From: Erinaceus europaeus
Lineage: Eukaryota > Chordata > Mammalia > Eulipotyphla > Erinaceidae
Assembly: GCF_950295315.1 (NCBI RefSeq)
Contig: NW_026647662.1
Span: 1-64,000, forward strand
Direction: 5' to 3'
Length of the DNA stretch: 64,000 nt
The notes beneath the pieces were generated by a model. That model saw nothing but the letters and a program-made list of their open reading frames with translations, was not told where the DNA came from and did not search any database. This document shows positions 13,801 through 27,000 of this stretch, piece after piece (the stretch's first letter is position 1; each line of letters begins with the position of its first letter). The position numbers were made by a program, and so were the translations under genes.

Positions 13801-16800
13801 TACTAAGGAAAAGCTTCATACTATTGAACAAGCCTGGGAGCAAGAAACTAGATTAGGTTGGTGTTATAACTCCAATAATATGAAATGATAAAATACTGTC
13901 AAAAGATAAGATTTTGTATAAGTTTCCATTCTTTACCAGGAGAACAGGCAATATTTTGATAAAAATGAGCTCTCTGATTAATGGGTTAATTTAGCAGGCA
14001 ATTGTTGAGTAATTCCTTTGCACTAAAGTATCTAACAAGATTTAGTTTTCATTTCTTAAGCTATATTTATTTCTATTGAAGTCATATAGCTTAAAAGTGA
14101 CTAATCTTTAGCAGTTCTGAAGCATTTCACAATAAAAACTGGTGATAATCTTGCTTTACCTGTCTCTTTATTACAGCTTCCCTGGCAGTGGAGTATAAAA
14201 GTGTCTCTCCTTCTCTCTTCCTGTCCTCTCTACCTCTTTCTGACTCTTCTTCCAAAATAGAAGAGTTGAGCAGCCACCTGGCTTCAGTGAAAACCCTGGT
14301 GGCAAAAAAGTAAAAAGAAAAAGAAAAGCTTTTCTTGGTTCTTGACATTTTTAAATCTTGGTTTTAAAAATACCACTTTTTTAATTCCAGAAAATTGATC
14401 AATGTTGGACTTTTGTACTCTGCCATCTAGGAAATCTCAAAGCACAAGAGCTTGTCCATCACGCAGTAGACCCTTGTGGTGCGCCTGTCTTCTTTATCTA
14501 AGATTAACACTAAGTAGTACGAAGACGTTTACGCTGTTTACAGATTGGTTTTAGTGCATTTTCTTTCCCTTCCCTTCATGGAGCTTAAGGTTACCTCAGG
14601 CTCAGGGTCATCTGAGTGACCTGATTCCACAGTAGATTGGCTAACTAGGATTTTAAGTTTTGCTCAGTCATCTGTTACTGCTTGTTCCTTGATCTGTGCT
14701 TGCTGTAGCTATTCTCAAACTGGATATTTAAAAATATACTCAGATAAAATAACAAGTACCTTAAAATGCTAAATCAGTCATCACAACACTCGTTTCCATC
14801 TAACACTCGTACCATGATTAGTCTGAAGTTCTATGGCTCAGACTTGTCAAACTAGAAAGACAGGGTATGTGTATGTTACTGGTGGTGTAAAAAACTATTT
14901 TACAAATTTAAAAAAAAAGTAGTATAGACGGGGCTGGGCGGTAGTGCAGCAGGTTAAGCGCACATGGCACAAAGTGCAAGGACCTAAGTGAGGATCCCAG
15001 TGCAAACCCCAGCTCCCCACCTGCAGGGGGGGTCACTTCACAAGCGATGAAGCAGGTCTGTAGGTGTCTATCTTTCTCTCTTCCTCTCTGTGTTCCCCTC
15101 CTCTCTTGATTTCTCTCTGTCCTATCCAACAACAACAGCTATAACAACAATAACAACCACAACAAGGGCAACAACAACAACAAAAAATAGTATAGACATA
15201 TGAACAGGGCGTAACAGAGCTAAGGGGGGAATCCCTTTCTGTCATAATGTAAAAAAGGTTCACGTGTTTCCAGGAAACATTTGTCTCTTTGTGTCTAAAA
15301 TATTGGAGATGTACTTTTGATATGAATGACATGACATTGATATAGTACTGTTGTATTTAGGGAATGAATCCAACATGGATAAGACAAAGAAATCAATAAC
15401 CAACAGTGAGATTGTTTCTATATCAAAAAAAATCACTATGCTGGAGATGAAGGAGTTAAATGAAAGGCAGCGGGCAGAGCATTCTCAAAAAATGTATGAA
15501 CACATGCGGACTTCATTCAAGCAAATGGAAGAACGTAATTTTGAGTTGGAAACCAAGTTTGCTGAGGTTTGACCTAATTTTTATAGTAGAGAATAAATAA
15601 GTTGTCCGGGAGGTGGCACAGTGGATAAAGCATTGGACTCGAAAGCATGAGGTCCCGAGTTCAATCCCCAGCAGCATATGTACCAGAGAGATGTCTGGTT
15701 CTCTCTCTCCTTCTATCTTTCTCATTAATAAATAAATAACATCTTAGAAAAAGAGAGAACCCCCTCTACGTCGTCCTCTGCCCTCATGTTCCAGGACCTG
15801 AACCTTCCCCCTCACCGCAGTCTTTTACTTTGGTTCTTCTTCTTCTTCTAGCGTTTGCCCTTCTTCTGTAGCCAGTCAACAGCGTCAGGTTGAGCCTGAT
15901 GTAAAGTTTCGAGACCTCCTTTGAATCTGGAGAGGTGGCAGTCATTGACTATGTGGGTCATAGTCTGTCTGGAGCCGCAGGGGCAGTTTGGGTCGTCTTT
16001 ACTTTGGTGCAATACACCAACTCCAGTCCAAGTCTTGCTTTGTGTATTCTTATTTTTCAACTTCTTTTTTTTTTATGAGTGATTTAATAATGATCGACAA
16101 GACTTTGGGATAAGAAGGGTACAATTCCATACAATTCCCACCACCAGAGTGTCAAGTCCCATCCCTTCCATTGGAAGGTTCCTATTGTTTATCCCTCTGG
16201 GAATATGAAGAGAGGGAGAATAAATAATAAGTCATGGTAGACAGTAGTGTCATAAAAGGTTTTTTGATTCTCTTATCTTACTAGCCCTTAGATACTTACT
16301 TGGGCTTTAATAGCTGAAATGGCTTCAAAGAAAACATACTTACATATTTCTATAAATAAATTTTTATTCCTCTCCATCATTATATAATTAGATTTAATGT
16401 ACAAAAAGATGTCAGTTTTCAGTAGGGGAATTGCCATCCTATTATTTGACATCTTCAGAGCTTCACCACTCCAGCTGACTACTTCAGGCTTTAGAAAGCC
16501 AGACAGGGAGGCAAAGAAAGAGAGTGAAATAGACCACAGCCCAAGACTTCTGAGTCAATGCTGTGGAGGCTGGGCTTGAACCTGGCTAATAAACATGACA
16601 CACCAGCAAACTATCTGAGTTATTTTGCCAACCCTCATTTAGTAATTATTTAATGTGTCTGTTACATACCAGACACAGGGGTGGGGCAGGGAGATTAACA
16701 GAAATGAATAGTAAGCTCTGCTTTTGGTGATATTATATTCTGATGGGAGGTTTTCAGCTTTTGATACAGTCAGAATTATTAAGTTGGCTGACCAAAAAAT

Positions 16801-18846
16801 AAATAGGTTATAAACAGTTCGCAATTTACAGTGACATAGCAGTCTTACATTTACTTTGAGAATTTGTATAGTTTTCAAAGAATATGTATCTTTTTCTTTC
16901 TCTTTTAGACTGAGTCATCTAGATACAACTGAAATAAAATGTAATGAATATACTATAATCAAACTAAGAATAACTGACTCCAATATTACTAGTTCATGCA
17001 TTGACTGAGATAAATAACTTTTGGTGAACTGGCATATAACCAGTTTCCATAATTTGATCCTGAATCTCTCCCTCCTTAATCCAGTCTTAGTACTTCATGC
17101 ATAAATCCAAACCTAAAAGTAAAGCAAAGAAGACTGAAGTACTCTATAACTTAAAAAACAAACTAACAAATCTTGACAAAAACGCCATTTCTGAGAAGTT
17201 TTCGTTACTTTCTCTTAGCTTACCAAAATCAATCTGGAAGCACAGAAAGTGGAACAGATGTTGAGAGACGAATTAGCTGGTAGTGTGAGCAAGGCGGTAA
17301 GCGACGCTGATCGGCAGCGGATTCTAGAATTAGAGAAGAATGAAATGGAGCTAAAAGTTGAAGTATCAAAGTAAGTGCGCGCAATCTTTTAGTCACCTGA
17401 CTAAAATGCGTCCGGTCTAATGTTCTTTAATAAAACTGAAATTAAAATGATCCAGGGTAATATCTTTAGTGGCAATCGGTATTGGCTTCTTTCCTTTTTT
17501 TTAGTTATATTTTATTTATATATCAGGTATTGAACCGATTCGGAAATTGAGGGGGAAGGGAAAGGTAGTGAGGGAGAGAGAGACAGACACCTGCAGCATG
17601 GCTTCATCTCTTGAGAAGTTTTCCCTCTGCAGGAGGGGGTTGGAGGATTGAACCCAGCTGGTACTGGTTTTTTTTTTTTTTTATGCTATATTATATAAAA
17701 TTGAAGATTATTATTTTAGACATTCTTAGAGGTTTTAATATGAGGACATTTGTTAGTCTCTCCTGACAGTATTTTTTTTTTCTTTACTGAGGATTAATGG
17801 TTTACAGTAACAGTAAAATACATGTGTAACATTTCTCAGTTTTCCACATAACAATTCAACCCTCTCTAGGTCACCCTCTGCCATTATGTTCCAGGACCTG
17901 AGCCTTCCCCAAAGTCTTTTACTTTGGTGTAATACACCAACACCAGTCCAAGTTTTGCTTTGTGTATTCTTATTTTTCAACTTTTTTTTTATGAGTGATT
18001 TAATAATGATTGACAAAACTGTGGGATAAGAGGGGTACAATTCCATACAGTTCCCACCACCAGAGTGCCAAATCCCACCCCTTCCATTGGAAGGTTCCCT
18101 ATTGTTTATCCCCCTGGGGATATGGATAAAGATCTCTATGGGGCCTAGAAGGTAGGAGGTCTGGCTTCTGTAATTACTTCTCCGCTGGACATGGCTGTTG
18201 ACAAGTTAATCCAGATCCCCAGACTTTCCCTAGTGGGGTAGGACTCTGGGGAGGTGAGGTTCCAGGACACATTGGTGAGGTCATTTGCCCAGAGAAGTCA
18301 GGTTGGCATCATGGTAGTACTTTTCAATTTTTGTCTGTGAGTGAGATCATCCCATATTCATCCTTCTCGCTTCCTGACTGATCTCACTTAACATGATTCC
18401 TTCAAGCTCCATCCAAGACAAGGTAAAGAAGGTGAAATCACCATTTTTAATAGCTGAGTAGTATCTCATTGTGTATATAACCTGACATTACATTTCATAA
18501 AAATAGTTCAGAAGATAATTTCCTGGCCTTTTGGCTAAGATCAAATGTAGTATCTGTTCTTATCAGTTTAAAGTAGTTAAGCTGACTTTGCTGAAGTACT
18601 CATGCAAAGTGAACATGCTGAAAATAAATGTCTTTCCAAGGCTCTAGAAATTGAAATTCTGGCTTTTACTTAGTAAATGTACCGACGGACTCCTATAATT
18701 TATCACTGTATAGATTAAGAGAGATTTCCGATATTGCTAAGAGACAAGTTGAAATTCTGAATGCACAGCAGCAGTCCAGAGAAAAAGAAGTAGAGTCTGT
18801 CAGAATGCAGTTGTTGGACTATCAGGTATGGATTACTGTCTTATTG

Positions 18847-18895
<49 letters not shown>

Positions 18896-20691
18896 TATGT
18901 ACATATATATCCTTTTCTTTTTTCTGCTGTCACATGAGATATCAGGTAACTTGATATTTGTTATCAGGGGTACATAGTATGGAATATCTTTTTCTCATTA
19001 ATTTTAAACCTGGATAGAAAAACTCTTTAATTTGAAATACTATTGACAAGTCAGTATTTAAATATCTTCAAGTGCATTGTGTTAGCAATTCATCAAAATT
19101 AGGACCCTGAAAAAAAACTCCTTTTCATAGCATTATTTTTTCTAATATTTAGATATACAGTTACATGGTCTGTAGTAGAGTTGGATCAGTCTTGTTATTT
19201 ACACATCATAGTAAAAAAAAAAAAAGTAATATTCCACCTGCAGGGGAGTCATTTCACAGGTGGTGAAGCAGGTCTGCAGGTGTCTGTCTTTCTCGACCCC
19301 CTCTTTCTTCCCCTCCTCTCTCCATTTCTCTCTGTCCTATCTAACAATGATGCTATCAATAACAACAACAATAACTACAGCAACAATAAAAAAATAACCA
19401 AGGCAACAAAAGGGAAAATAAGTATTTTAAAAAGTAATATTCCAGCAGCTACATAGGTAGATGCTGTATTGGATTTTGAATGTTTGATTCTATTTGTATG
19501 TACTTACGTAGTAATTTGTTAAGCAAGGTTAGATTTTTTTTTTTTTTTGTAGGAAATCGTGTACCATATCATTTCAGTTTTTATTCGGTAACTGAAACAT
19601 ATACTTACATGTACTGGAAAAACTTGAATCCCACTACAAATTGATGCGTCTTCTCTACTAGGCACAGTCAGATGAAAAGGCACTGATCGCCAAACTGCAC
19701 CAACACATCGTCTCTCTTCAAACTAGTGAAGCTACTGCTCTAGGGAAACTGGAGTCAGTGACATCTAAACTGCAAAAGACAGAGGTGTATAATCTGCGCT
19801 TAGAGCAGAAACTTGATGAGAAAGAACAAGCCCTCTATTATGCTCGTTTGGAGGGGAGAAACAGAGCAAAACACCTTCGCCAAACTATTCAGTCGCTGCG
19901 GAGACAGTTCAGCGGAGCTTTACCCTTGTCACAACAGGAGAAGTTCTCTAAAACAATGATTCAGTTACAAAACGACAAACTGCAGCTCATGCAGGAAATG
20001 AAGGGTGCTCAACAGGAACATAGAAATATGGAGAGCAAAACACTGGAGCTGGAAATGAAGCTGAAGGGGTTAGAGGAGTTGATAAGCACTTTAAAGGATG
20101 CCCGGGGAGCCCAAAAGGTAAAAAAAAAAAAGCATCTGATTTTAAATGCGCTATTTCTAAAACACCACCCAGTGGGTTTTAAGTTCTAGATATGTTCCCA
20201 TTTGAGGAAATGCTTCATGTGTAATAAAAAAAATAATAAGTTACAACTCATTGTTTCAGGTTTTAGAAATTCTAAGCAAGGTTCCATTAGAAATGCTTGA
20301 AGAGGGACTGGGTGGTGGTGCACCTGGTTGAGCGTACATGTTACAGTGCTAAAAGAACTGAGATGGAGCCCCCGGTCCCCACCTGCAAGGGTTTCCGAAA
20401 GCTTTGCAAGTGGTAAAGCAGGGCTGCAGGTGTCTCTCTTTGTCTCTCTTCCTGTTATCCACTTCCTTCTCAATTTCTGGCTGTCTCTATCCACTAAATA
20501 AATAAAGATAAAAAAAAAACCTTTTAAAAAAGAGAAATGCTTGAAGAGCCTTGATCTAGGAAAGCTTGTATATACTAGGACTTGGGAACTAGCATAGTGA
20601 TTTATTTATGCAACAGATTTTAATGCTTGATGCTGAGAGATCCATAATTTAATCCCCACTACCACTATAAACCAGAGTAGAGTGTTCTATT

Positions 20692-20722
<31 letters not shown>

Positions 20723-23700
20723 TGTCGTTTTCGACGGGTTATGTTGTTTTTGCCGGGCTGGCTTCACCAGTGGATAACAGACGACCAGGGACTCATGGTT
20801 GAGCTGTAGGCAGTATCTCTTTATTCATGCAGGACACAGCACAATCTAAGACGAGCTAAGTTAAACTCAAAGTACAGTACTGTAAAACTCACAATGCTGT
20901 CTTTATATATACTTGCCAAGTAAGGTGGAAACAGGATGTGACATAGAGAGGGTAGAGAGAAAAGTGACTGGTGAAAATCAGAGTGTGACAAAGAGGGGGC
21001 AGAGCAGGCAAGAATCCTATCACTGAACCACAAATGCCCTGGAGGGAGGGTGGAACTTGTTAACAGTGGTTATGTAAATAGAATGAAGTGGTTATGTAAA
21101 TAGAATAGTGTTAAGCAGGGGGGATTGAAACCAAATGAAACAGAAGGGGTCTCATGCATACCAACATATATATATATATATATATAAAATTATCCTTAAC
21201 ATTCTAGTGCTTACGAGTTGAAGTCTACTCTTCATGGTTAATCATTTGCCAAAGTTATTTATAAACTGTAGGCCCATATGACCTTTTAATGTTAATTTTG
21301 TTTCTACCTGCTTTTGCAAGTGACTAAATTAAAAATAAGTTTCTTGCATTTAAATTAAAGTTTTTGGGTTGGAAATTTTTTAATTTCCATTTTTTTAAAT
21401 TCCTTACCCTTTTTTTTTTTAAAAAAATTATTTATAAAAAGGAAACATTGATAAACCATAGGATAAAAGGGGTATAACTCCACACAATTCCCACCACCAG
21501 AACTCTGTATCCCATCCCCTCCCTTGATAGCTTTCCTATTCTTTATCCTTCTAGGAGTATGGACCTAAGGGCATTGTGGGATGCAGAAGGTAGAAGGTCT
21601 GGCTTCTGTAATTGCTTCCCTGCTGAACATGGGCATTGACAGGTCAATTCATACTCCCAGCCTGTCTCTCTCTTTCCCTAGTGGGGAAGGGCTCTGGGGA
21701 AGTGGAGCTCCAGGACACATTGGTGGGGTCATCTGTTCAGGGAAGCCTGGTCAGCATCCTGATGGCATCTGGAACCTGGTGGTTGACAAGAGAGTTAACA
21801 TACAAAGTCAAACAAATTGTTGACCAGCCATGGACCTAAAGGCTGGAATACTGCAGTTGAAGTGTTGGGGGGTCCTCCATTTTAGGTAGATAGCTAGTAG
21901 GCATATTTTAGTTAAATTCCAAAGGGCCTGTGGCTATACTAGTTTTTCTTTTCTTTTTCTTTTTTTCCTTGAGCCTAAACTCTGATATGCAGGTGGATCT
22001 AAGTTATTGTTTGGGGAGATGATGTCATGGCTGGAAAAAGGACCAGAAAGCTGGATCAGGGAAGTGATCTGGGGCCCATATTCAGCTTAGGAGCCTATGT
22101 GACCTCTGCATCCCTCTAGATCTGAGCTCCCATTCTGTGGTCATGAGTAGGAACATTCCAAGCTGTCCCAATATGGACCCATCTTCCTCAGGTGTAGCAT
22201 AGAGTGTATTATGTTGTCCATCTCTACCATTGATCCAAGTTGAGGGCAAGGTCCTATGGGGACCCACAAAGGGGTCTATTGTCTTGTTCCTGATAGAAAT
22301 GACCGGTAACAATGGAGAGTCTGTAAATTAGGGCAAAATATATACCTGAAAGCAAAAATACACAATCGTCTGTAGTGAGTCAGTATAAAGTTCATAATGA
22401 AATAGTGTCTGTGTAGACTTAGATACCCTCCTCATCTACTTCCTGTTACAGTTCTCTCACTCACTCCAAAGCTAACCTTATCAAAGCAAGGACTGCAAAA
22501 GCTGAAGAGGGCAAGAGACTGACATACTTTAACGATGACTCTTTAGTCACTGTCAGGCCACCCCATCAGCTGGGGCCCTATTCATTTGGGGAGTCTTGAG
22601 ATTCCTAAACAGACATTATGGGCCTAGACCTTGAATAAATCCCTCTCTCCATTGTTACCAAATTTCCATTTTGAAAGCTAATAAGTCAGCGTATCAATTT
22701 CAAAGTTAGTACAGCAAATATATAGAAGTAAGTAAAGTTAATGTTACTGATGTCCTTTACAGGATAATCTGAAGGACATTTTATGTTGATATCCTACATA
22801 TTCTTGGAAAAAAATAACCTATAGAAATTTTAAACAGACTTTGCCAGATAGCTAAGTCAAGGAACATTTTACATCTTTCATTATAGGAAGTTCATTAATT
22901 TACATTAAAAGTAGTGGTGAGATGCTTATACAGTACATGTGTTTCCAATCTGTAGGTGATCAACTGGCATATGAAAATAGAAGAGCTTCGTCTTCAAGAG
23001 CTTAAATTAAATAGAGAATTGGTGAAGGATAAAGAAGAAATGAAATACCTGAATAATATAATTTCTGAATATGAGCATACAATCAGCAGTCTGGAAGAAG
23101 AAATTGTCCAGCAGAGCAAGGTTTCATTTTGAACTTATTTCAGAGTATTCGCTAACATGTTTAAAACATGCCAGTCTGGTATGACTTACTCCATTATACC
23201 TTTTAAGTACGGCACTTATTATTGTTTTCAATTTCATTCCCATTTTTCTGAACTAGGCTTCAAAGTACATAGTCACTAATATAGTTGTAGTGACAGTTCT
23301 GAAAGGAGCCTTCTGTAACACATTTATCTGGTCATTGAGGTTTTATCTCAGTCTTCGTTACATACGTTTTTCACAGCTCAGGGTTTCCCTGAGTATGAAA
23401 GAGGCAGCTTGGTATAGAATGAAGTACGTACACTTTACTGCTTCAGACCTCAGTGGAAATCCCTTGCCAAATCAATCCGAGCCAGCTACCGCCACCCAAA
23501 TAAACCCTACCGTCAAACTATTCTGGGTGGAAATCATTGGACTCGGTTTTCCTTTTTCAGTGCGTAGCACCCTTTCACATATTAAATCCTGGTTGACTGT
23601 CCTCCCTCTCGGTTGTATATAACTCTCAGGGGGAAGGTGATTCGGTTCCATACACTGCTTTGATTGCATTGTCTGACCCAGTGGTTTGCACATAGTACAA

Positions 23701-23962
23701 GCCATGATTATCGTTTGAATTGATAGGTGGCAGGGTGAATGAAGAAGCATATGGATAGAAATCCTAACTTCATATCTGCCAGTCTTTGTGGTCTTAGGCG
23801 ACTTGCTTCATTTCTCTGATCTTTTTTTTTTTCCCATAAAATAAGACAAATAATGACCTTAAAGGGCTGTTGCACAAATAATATAAGAAAAAAGTATATA
23901 TATATATATATGCCTGGTAAGTGTATCTATGTATGTTTGACAGAAACTATGTGTGTGCTTCT

Positions 23963-24022
<60 letters not shown>

Positions 24023-27000
24023 GGAGAGGGAGAAGGAGAGGGAGAGAGAGAGGAGAAAGAAGAGGAAGAGGAAGGGAAAAAACACTTGTAGCTTTGGTAT
24101 CATATAGCTAAGGTCTTATGCATGCACACTTTCACTACTCTGGGCCAATTTTTCATTCAAATACAGAGATGGAGAAAAAGGTAGAGATAGTGCCAATAGT
24201 ACTGGAGGTCTTTCTAGTGCCATGACCTACTGTATGGTGCCTGGGCTGGAACCTGGACTGTGGGCGCAGCAAGGCCCATGTCCAACCCCTAGAGCTCTCT
24301 CCAACCCCAGCATAAACATTCTTTTTTTCAGTTTCATGAAGAAAGACAAATGGCCTGGGATCAAAGGGAAGTTGAACTGGAACGACAACTAGATATTTTT
24401 GACCGGCAGCAAAACGAAATACTAAACGCAGCACAAAAGGTAAAAATGATAAATTCTGCTTCCTACGTAGAATTCAGGCCTACCCAGCAGAAATAGCTTC
24501 CAAAGACAGGCAGGGTTTTAATTGATGTTATCTTTTCATAGTTTAGTTACAGGTGGTGGTGGGGGCTAACCATGTTTTGTCACATAATTATTACAATTGT
24601 TCTCAATGCTGCAATAGCTTTATTTTTTTTTTTAATTTTTAAATGATGTTTCTTAATAGTTTGAAGAGGCTACAGGATCAATGCCAGACCCAAGTTTGCC
24701 CCTTCCAAATCAACTGGAGATTGCGCTGAGAAAAATCAAGGAGAATATTCGAATAATCCTAGAAACCAGGGCAACCTGTCAAACACTAGGAGAGGTGATT
24801 AAAAGAATGTCCATTTCCCTCAGTGTTCTGTTGTGAAGTTTGCTTTGCGATATTTTTCATGTGTGTAAAGCGTAGAATGTTAAGTGCATGACTAATCCCA
24901 CTCTCTTTTTCTCCTCTCCCATGTGTCTGCTCACCAATAAAGAGCTTACTGCTATTGTTGATGTGAATTCAGTATCTTTCCTTTTATTCACTCCTGGTTA
25001 TTTCTTTAGACACTCAGCCTTGATAATGAACATCAGAGGATGACAAAAGATAATTTGATTGTAGTTTCATGAGAAATACTTGACCTTGTCTTGTTTGATC
25101 AGGAATTGCATACATCTTTTAAATACATGTTGAGGCGATTTGGATTTTTAAAAATATTTTATTTATTTTTCTCTTTTGTTGTCCTTGTTATTTTTCATTG
25201 TTGTTGTAGTTATTATTGTTATTGATGTTGTAGTTGTTAGATAGGACAGAGAGAAATGGAGAGAAGAGGGGAAGACAGAGAGAAAGATAGACACCTGCAG
25301 ACCTGCTTCACCACCTGTGAAGCGACTCCCCTTCAGGTGGGGAGCCGGGGGCTTGAACCGGGATCCTTACGCCTGTCCTTGCGCTTAGTGCCATGTGTGC
25401 TTAACCCACTGCACTACTGTTCGACTCCTGGATTTTTTTTTTTTTTTTAAGGAATTCTAAGATGTCACTTATGTGAAATGCCAATGAGTTACTTGATTTA
25501 AAATATCTGCCATAATATTTTATGTGAAACTTTCTTCCTGTATTTATTTATTTAATGAACTATAGATTTTACAATCATGATTCATTGAATTGGGTCATGA
25601 AAGTCCCAATTTTTAGATTCTGCTGGTTTTTATGGATTCTATTTTGGTAGTATTATAGTTAATGAATTGAAATAAAATTAATGATTTATTAGATGTTCTT
25701 TCTAAGTCTAGCACTAATGGACATTTCTAGTTCAAATGCTGTAAGATATAAGTGAAATAATTCTCTTAATGGGGTTTCTGATATGTGATAATCTTATAAG
25801 TAAATAAAATGTTGTGTAGATAATTGTGCTATCACATAGCCATGCAGTCAATTGAAGAATATCATTTGACTGTCATAGTAATATAAAAAACAATGTGAAA
25901 CCTGTGGGGTTTTTTTGTTTGTTTGTTTGTTTTGCTTATAACTAACCTGACTAAAATTCAGATGAAGTAATTTTTAAAAGCAGAAGTCCACATGCTTTAA
26001 TGATCTATTGTAATTTGATCATTGCAGAAGCTAAAAGAAAAAGAATCTGCTTTACGGTTAGCAGAGCAAAATATTCTGTCAAGAGACAAAGTAATCAATG
26101 AGCTAAGATTTCGATTGCCAGCCACTGCAGAACGGGAAAAACTGATAGCAGAGCTTGGCAGAAAAGAAGCAGAGCCCAAATCCCAACACACTTTGAAAGT
26201 TGCTCACCAGACCATTGCAAACATGCAGGCAAGGTTAAATCACAAGGAAGAAGTATTAAAGAAGTATCAACGGCTTCTTGAAAAAGCCAGAGAGGTAATT
26301 TTATTATAGTAGGTTACATTAAGCTCTTTTATCTACTACTATGCTTTGTAGTCCAGTTGTCAAAGATTATTTTGCCCTGAAGTCTGTTAGTTCATTTCAT
26401 GCCTTCAAAGGATTCTCTTTAGGAATTGTTACTATCACGAGATTGGATTAAAGGTCTATGAGTAAAACTGGCAGTTTGTGTAGGTGTGTCTGTCTCGTAT
26501 GATACGATGTAGAATAGACAGTGATGGCTGTCTGGAACTTTGTAGAGGGAATCTAGCATTTAAAAAACTTCTAGAAAAAAATGACTATTGATAATAAATT
26601 ATAGTCTAAAAGTAGACTTGTTGCTTTGAACATATGCTAGAGGGAAATGGACAAAGGTATAAGCATATCCCTGCATTTATTGCTCCTTCCCTGTCTTTAG
26701 GGATTATAGAAGATTAAAGATAAAACAAATCTTTAGGATATATGTAGGATAATTTATTAGAACCCCAATTTAACATACTATTTTGATTTGCTGTAAAATA
26801 GGAGCAAAGAGAAATCGTGAAGAAACATGAGGAAGATCTTCAAGTCCTTCACCAGAAATTAGAACTGCAAGCTGATAGTTCACTCGACAAATTCAAACAG
26901 ACAGCTTGGGTAAGATCCTAGGAGCTTTGCTTTGTTTTGACACCAACCACACAGTTGAAAATTTAGCCCTTCTTCTCCTTCTCCCTCCCCTCCCCCTCCT

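Noticed and set aside
23290..23622. 110-residue open frame in intron 32
   Set aside because: No flanking splice sites in phase, no repeats and no recognisable protein features.
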